The notes under the pieces are model-generated. The model saw nothing but the letters and a program-made list of their open reading frames with translations. It had not been told where the DNA came from and ran no database searches. A DNA stretch of 6,720 bases from Clostridiales bacterium (GTDB lineage Bacteria; Bacillota; Clostridia; Peptostreptococcales; BM714): assembly GCA_002869095.1 (NCBI GenBank), contig PKTO01000062.1, positions 1 to 6,720 on the forward strand. The letters are read 5' to 3'. Of this stretch, positions 5,211 through 6,720 are shown one piece after another (position 1 is the stretch's first letter; the number at the start of each line of letters is the position of its first letter). The position numbers and the translations under genes were made by a program.

Positions 5211-5256
5211 ATACCTATCTCCCCGCTTCCCGTTAAAACTTTGACGTTGTTATATT

Positions 5257-5285
5257 ATTATATACCTTTCGGGGCCATGCATAAA
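5257..5285 (-). promoter_or_regulatory. Candidate promoter of the NUDIX gene
   Basis: On the minus strand a perfect TATAAT (5262-5257) stands about 47 bases before the NUDIX start. The sequence 17 bases upstream is TTTATG (5285-5280), a weak -35 that touches the base of the hairpin at 5285-5318. The -10 box is convincing, the -35 is not. Confidence 0.4.
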
Positions 5286-5318
5286 GACCCCGCACCATTT
5301 TTGTTCAGTGCGGGGTCT
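5285..5318 (-). terminator. GC-rich hairpin, probable terminator of gltB
   Basis: agaccccgcac (5285-5295) and gtgcggggtct (5308-5318) form a perfect 11-bp stem around a 12-base loop. On the minus strand the stem is followed by TTTAT, a short U-run; on the plus strand it is followed by gtcaaatctt, a poor one. The likely use is therefore as a minus-strand terminator. The only minus-strand unit that would reach it is gltB, whose stop is at 5736, after crossing the VOC gene antisense. It could instead be a structure in a VOC leader. Confidence 0.5.
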
Positions 5319-5362
5319 GTCAAATCTTCCGTTTTTGTGGTAATCTATTCTCAAAACAATAC

Positions 5363-5368
5363 AGGAGG
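5363..5368 (+). promoter_or_regulatory. Ribosome binding site of the VOC gene
   Basis: A perfect AGGAGG stands six bases before the ATG at 5375-5377 and fixes the start. No equally clear promoter was found in front of it. Confidence 0.75.
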
Positions 5369-5374
5369 CATATA

Positions 5375-5734
5375 ATGCACAAATTCGGACACATAGGGAT
5401 CAATGCAATCGACATTGAAGAGTCGATGACTTTTTACAGAGAAGTCCTTCATTGCAAAACAATTGAGGACAGGAGCCATCCGGGCATGCGGCTTGTGTTC
5501 ATGGACGCCGGAGGGACAACGATAGAGCTCGTATATAAAGAAGGAAATCGGGAATTGCCCGACGGCCCTGTAAGCCACATTGCATTCGATGTTGAAAACC
5601 TCGACTGTGAAATACGCCTTCTCAAGGAAAAAGGCATTGGCCTTTTGGGGGATCCCATAAGCGTCGGAAACTCCAGAATCGTTTTTTTCAAGGGTCCAAA
5701 CGGAGAGAGAATAGAGTTTGCGGAGCAAATCTGA
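5375..5734 (+). CDS. VOC family protein (glyoxalase I-like)
   Basis: A complete 119-residue protein made of two beta-alpha-beta-beta-beta units. The four metal ligands expected for glyoxalase I-type enzymes are all present: H6 ('HIGI'), E51 ('TTIELVY'), H68 ('VSHIAFDV') and E114 ('RIEFAEQI'). 'GHIGINAIDIEESMTFY' at the start and 'FFKGPNGERIEF' at the end are family hallmarks. Such proteins bind a divalent metal and act on small molecules. Candidates include lactoylglutathione lyase, methylmalonyl-CoA epimerase and thiol-resistance type activities; most Firmicutes lack much glutathione, so the substrate is open. The gene is transcribed alone, divergent from the NUDIX gene, and its stop is one base from the stop of gltB on the other strand, leaving no room for a terminator between them. 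Confidence 0.9.
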   Translation: MHKFGHIGINAIDIEESMTFYREVLHCKTIEDRSHPGMRLVFMDAGGTTIELVYKEGNRELPDGPVSHIAFDVENLDCEIRLLKEKGIGLLGDPISVGNSRIVFFKGPNGERIEFAEQI

Positions 5735-5735
5735 A

Positions 5736-6720
5736 TCATTCCACAAGCCTGAATTTTTTAGCGGAAGCCGGCCAAGATGCGATTATATTCTTGGCTTTTT
5801 CGCTTTTTGTCTCCTCTTCGTACCCTTTCAATATCTTCAGCAGTTCTTCGGAAGCGGCATCGTCCAATTCCCTTCCTATGGCTTTTTCGCTTTTTCCGGC
5901 TGGGGACTGCGCTTTTTCATTCAGTACATAGGCTTTTCCTCCTGTCATTCCCGAAGCAAAATTCATACCTCTCTTGCCCAGCACGACAACCGTTCCGCCT
6001 GTCATGTATTCGCATCCGTTGTTTCCAATCCCCTCGCAAACGGCAACAGCGCCGCTGTTTCTGATTGCGAAACGGTCTCCGACAACTCCCGCGCCATAGA
6101 AGATGCCTGATGACGCTCCGTAAAGAACTGTATTGCCGGCTATCATGTTGTCTTTTATTCCGCTCTGCATTTCAGCGTCGGGAGCAATTACAATCTTGCC
6201 TCCGCTTAGCGACTTGCCCACATAGTCGTTGGCGTCTCCTGTGAGCCTTATTGAAACTCCCTTTGCAAGAAAAGCCCCGAGGCTCTGTCCTGCCGAACCG
6301 GAAAGCCTGAGTTCAACCGTATCGTTTTTAAGCTTTCCGGCAAATCCTTTTCTCGCTATGCAGCCGCTCAAATAAGCGCCTATTCCCCTGTCGCGATTAG
6401 TTATTCTATGCTCCGATTCATGCTGTTTGCCTTTGGCCAAGGACTCCATTATTTCATCCGCAACTGCAACATCAATCCTTGAGGCAGCCAAATCCTTTTG
6501 CGTAGGCTTGAATCTTCTTGATATTCTCGAAGGAAGTTCAGGCCTGTAGAGCACAGAATCAAGATGGAGCTTTGCAGCCTTCAGGTTGAGATTATCCTTC
6601 TTCCTAAGCAAGTCGCTCCGACCGATGATTTCATCCAGGCTGGCGAAACCGTTTGCCTCCAGTATCTCGATGGTTTCCCTTGCGACAAATTCCATATACC
6701 TTTCAACATGGCCCGAAGAG
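5736..6720 (-). CDS. gltB: Glutamate synthase large subunit, C-terminal part
   Basis: The frame is open from the right edge (about 327 codons visible) to TGA at 5736-5738. The first visible residues read 'SSGHVERYMEFVARE', the usual link from the FMN/Fe-S synthase domain, so the ATG at 6693-6695 is an internal methionine and the true start lies outside the window. Counting from that methionine, residues 20-70 are the connecting segment ('DEIIGRSDLL', 'RISRRFKPTQKDLA'). Residues about 100-260 are the glycine-rich GXGXG beta-helix, with 'GSAGQSLGAF', 'NDYVGKSLSGGKI', 'GNTVLYGASSG' and 'GMNFASGMTGGKAYVL'. The enzyme makes two glutamates from glutamine and 2-oxoglutarate; this domain is structural, and ammonia channelling lies in the missing parts. 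It is fused to the FMN domain rather than being a separate archaeal-type subunit. It converges with the VOC gene. Confidence 0.93.
   Translation of the reverse strand, partial: SSGHVERYMEFVARETIEILEANGFASLDEIIGRSDLLRKKDNLNLKAAKLHLDSVLYRPELPSRISRRFKPTQKDLAASRIDVAVADEIMESLAKGKQHESEHRITNRDRGIGAYLSGCIARKGFAGKLKNDTVELRLSGSAGQSLGAFLAKGVSIRLTGDANDYVGKSLSGGKIVIAPDAEMQSGIKDNMIAGNTVLYGASSGIFYGAGVVGDRFAIRNSGAVAVCEGIGNNGCEYMTGGTVVVLGKRGMNFASGMTGGKAYVLNEKAQSPAGKSEKAIGRELDDAASEELLKILKGYEEETKSEKAKNIIASWPASAKKFRLVE

Noticed and set aside
6693..6695. ATG as the start of a standalone GXGXG-domain protein
   Set aside because: The frame continues upstream to the window edge through residues SSGHVERY, the conserved link to the FMN domain of glutamate synthase, and no ribosome binding site precedes the ATG.

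Overview
The window looks like chromosome from a Gram-positive Firmicute, most likely an anaerobic member of the Clostridia. This rests on strong GGAGG-type ribosome binding sites, AT-rich TATAAT promoters, intrinsic terminators, and a gene set (SIMPL protein, PIN-PhoH, DUF1292, DUF2703, NUDIX with the YjhB-type N-terminal domain, glutamate synthase) that is familiar from that group. Base composition is moderate by eye, not extremely AT-rich. The lineage is inferred from protein character only; no rRNA or other marker is present.

Left part (1-1881, + strand): the C-terminal tail of a SIMPL/DUF541 protein ends at 208 and is followed by a good intrinsic terminator (275-316). A promoter-bearing spacer then leads to a complete PIN-PhoH (PhoH2-type) ATPase/nuclease gene (538-1881).

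Middle spacer (1882-2370): there is no gene here, but it is rich in structure. It holds a 123-bp imperfect palindrome with perfect 17-bp ends, an AT hairpin, two arrays of degenerate 7-bp repeats (2199-2254 and 2333-2374), an A-rich/T-rich inverted repeat, and the terminator (2269-2304) of the minus-strand operon that converges on phoH2.

Minus-strand cluster (5210 down to 2371): a NUDIX hydrolase, then, after a 95-bp gap with its own candidate promoter, four tightly packed genes. These are a DsbA/FrnE-like thiol oxidoreductase with CPFC, a small acidic DUF1292 protein overlapping it, a cysteine-rich DUF2703 (thioredoxin-like) protein, and a freestanding B3/B4 domain related to the editing domain of phenylalanyl-tRNA synthetase. 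Two thiol proteins beside a possible tRNA-editing domain suggest, as inference only, a redox-linked protein or translation quality module. This is the most interesting functional hypothesis in the window.

Right part: divergent from the NUDIX gene is a VOC/glyoxalase-type metalloenzyme (5375-5734, +). It converges, with one base between the stop codons, on the C-terminal part of the glutamate synthase large subunit gltB (5736 to the window edge, -). A strong GC hairpin (5285-5318) sits in the NUDIX/VOC divergent spacer and may end the gltB transcript after it has crossed the VOC gene antisense.

No tRNA, rRNA, CRISPR array, insertion sequence or phage gene was seen.
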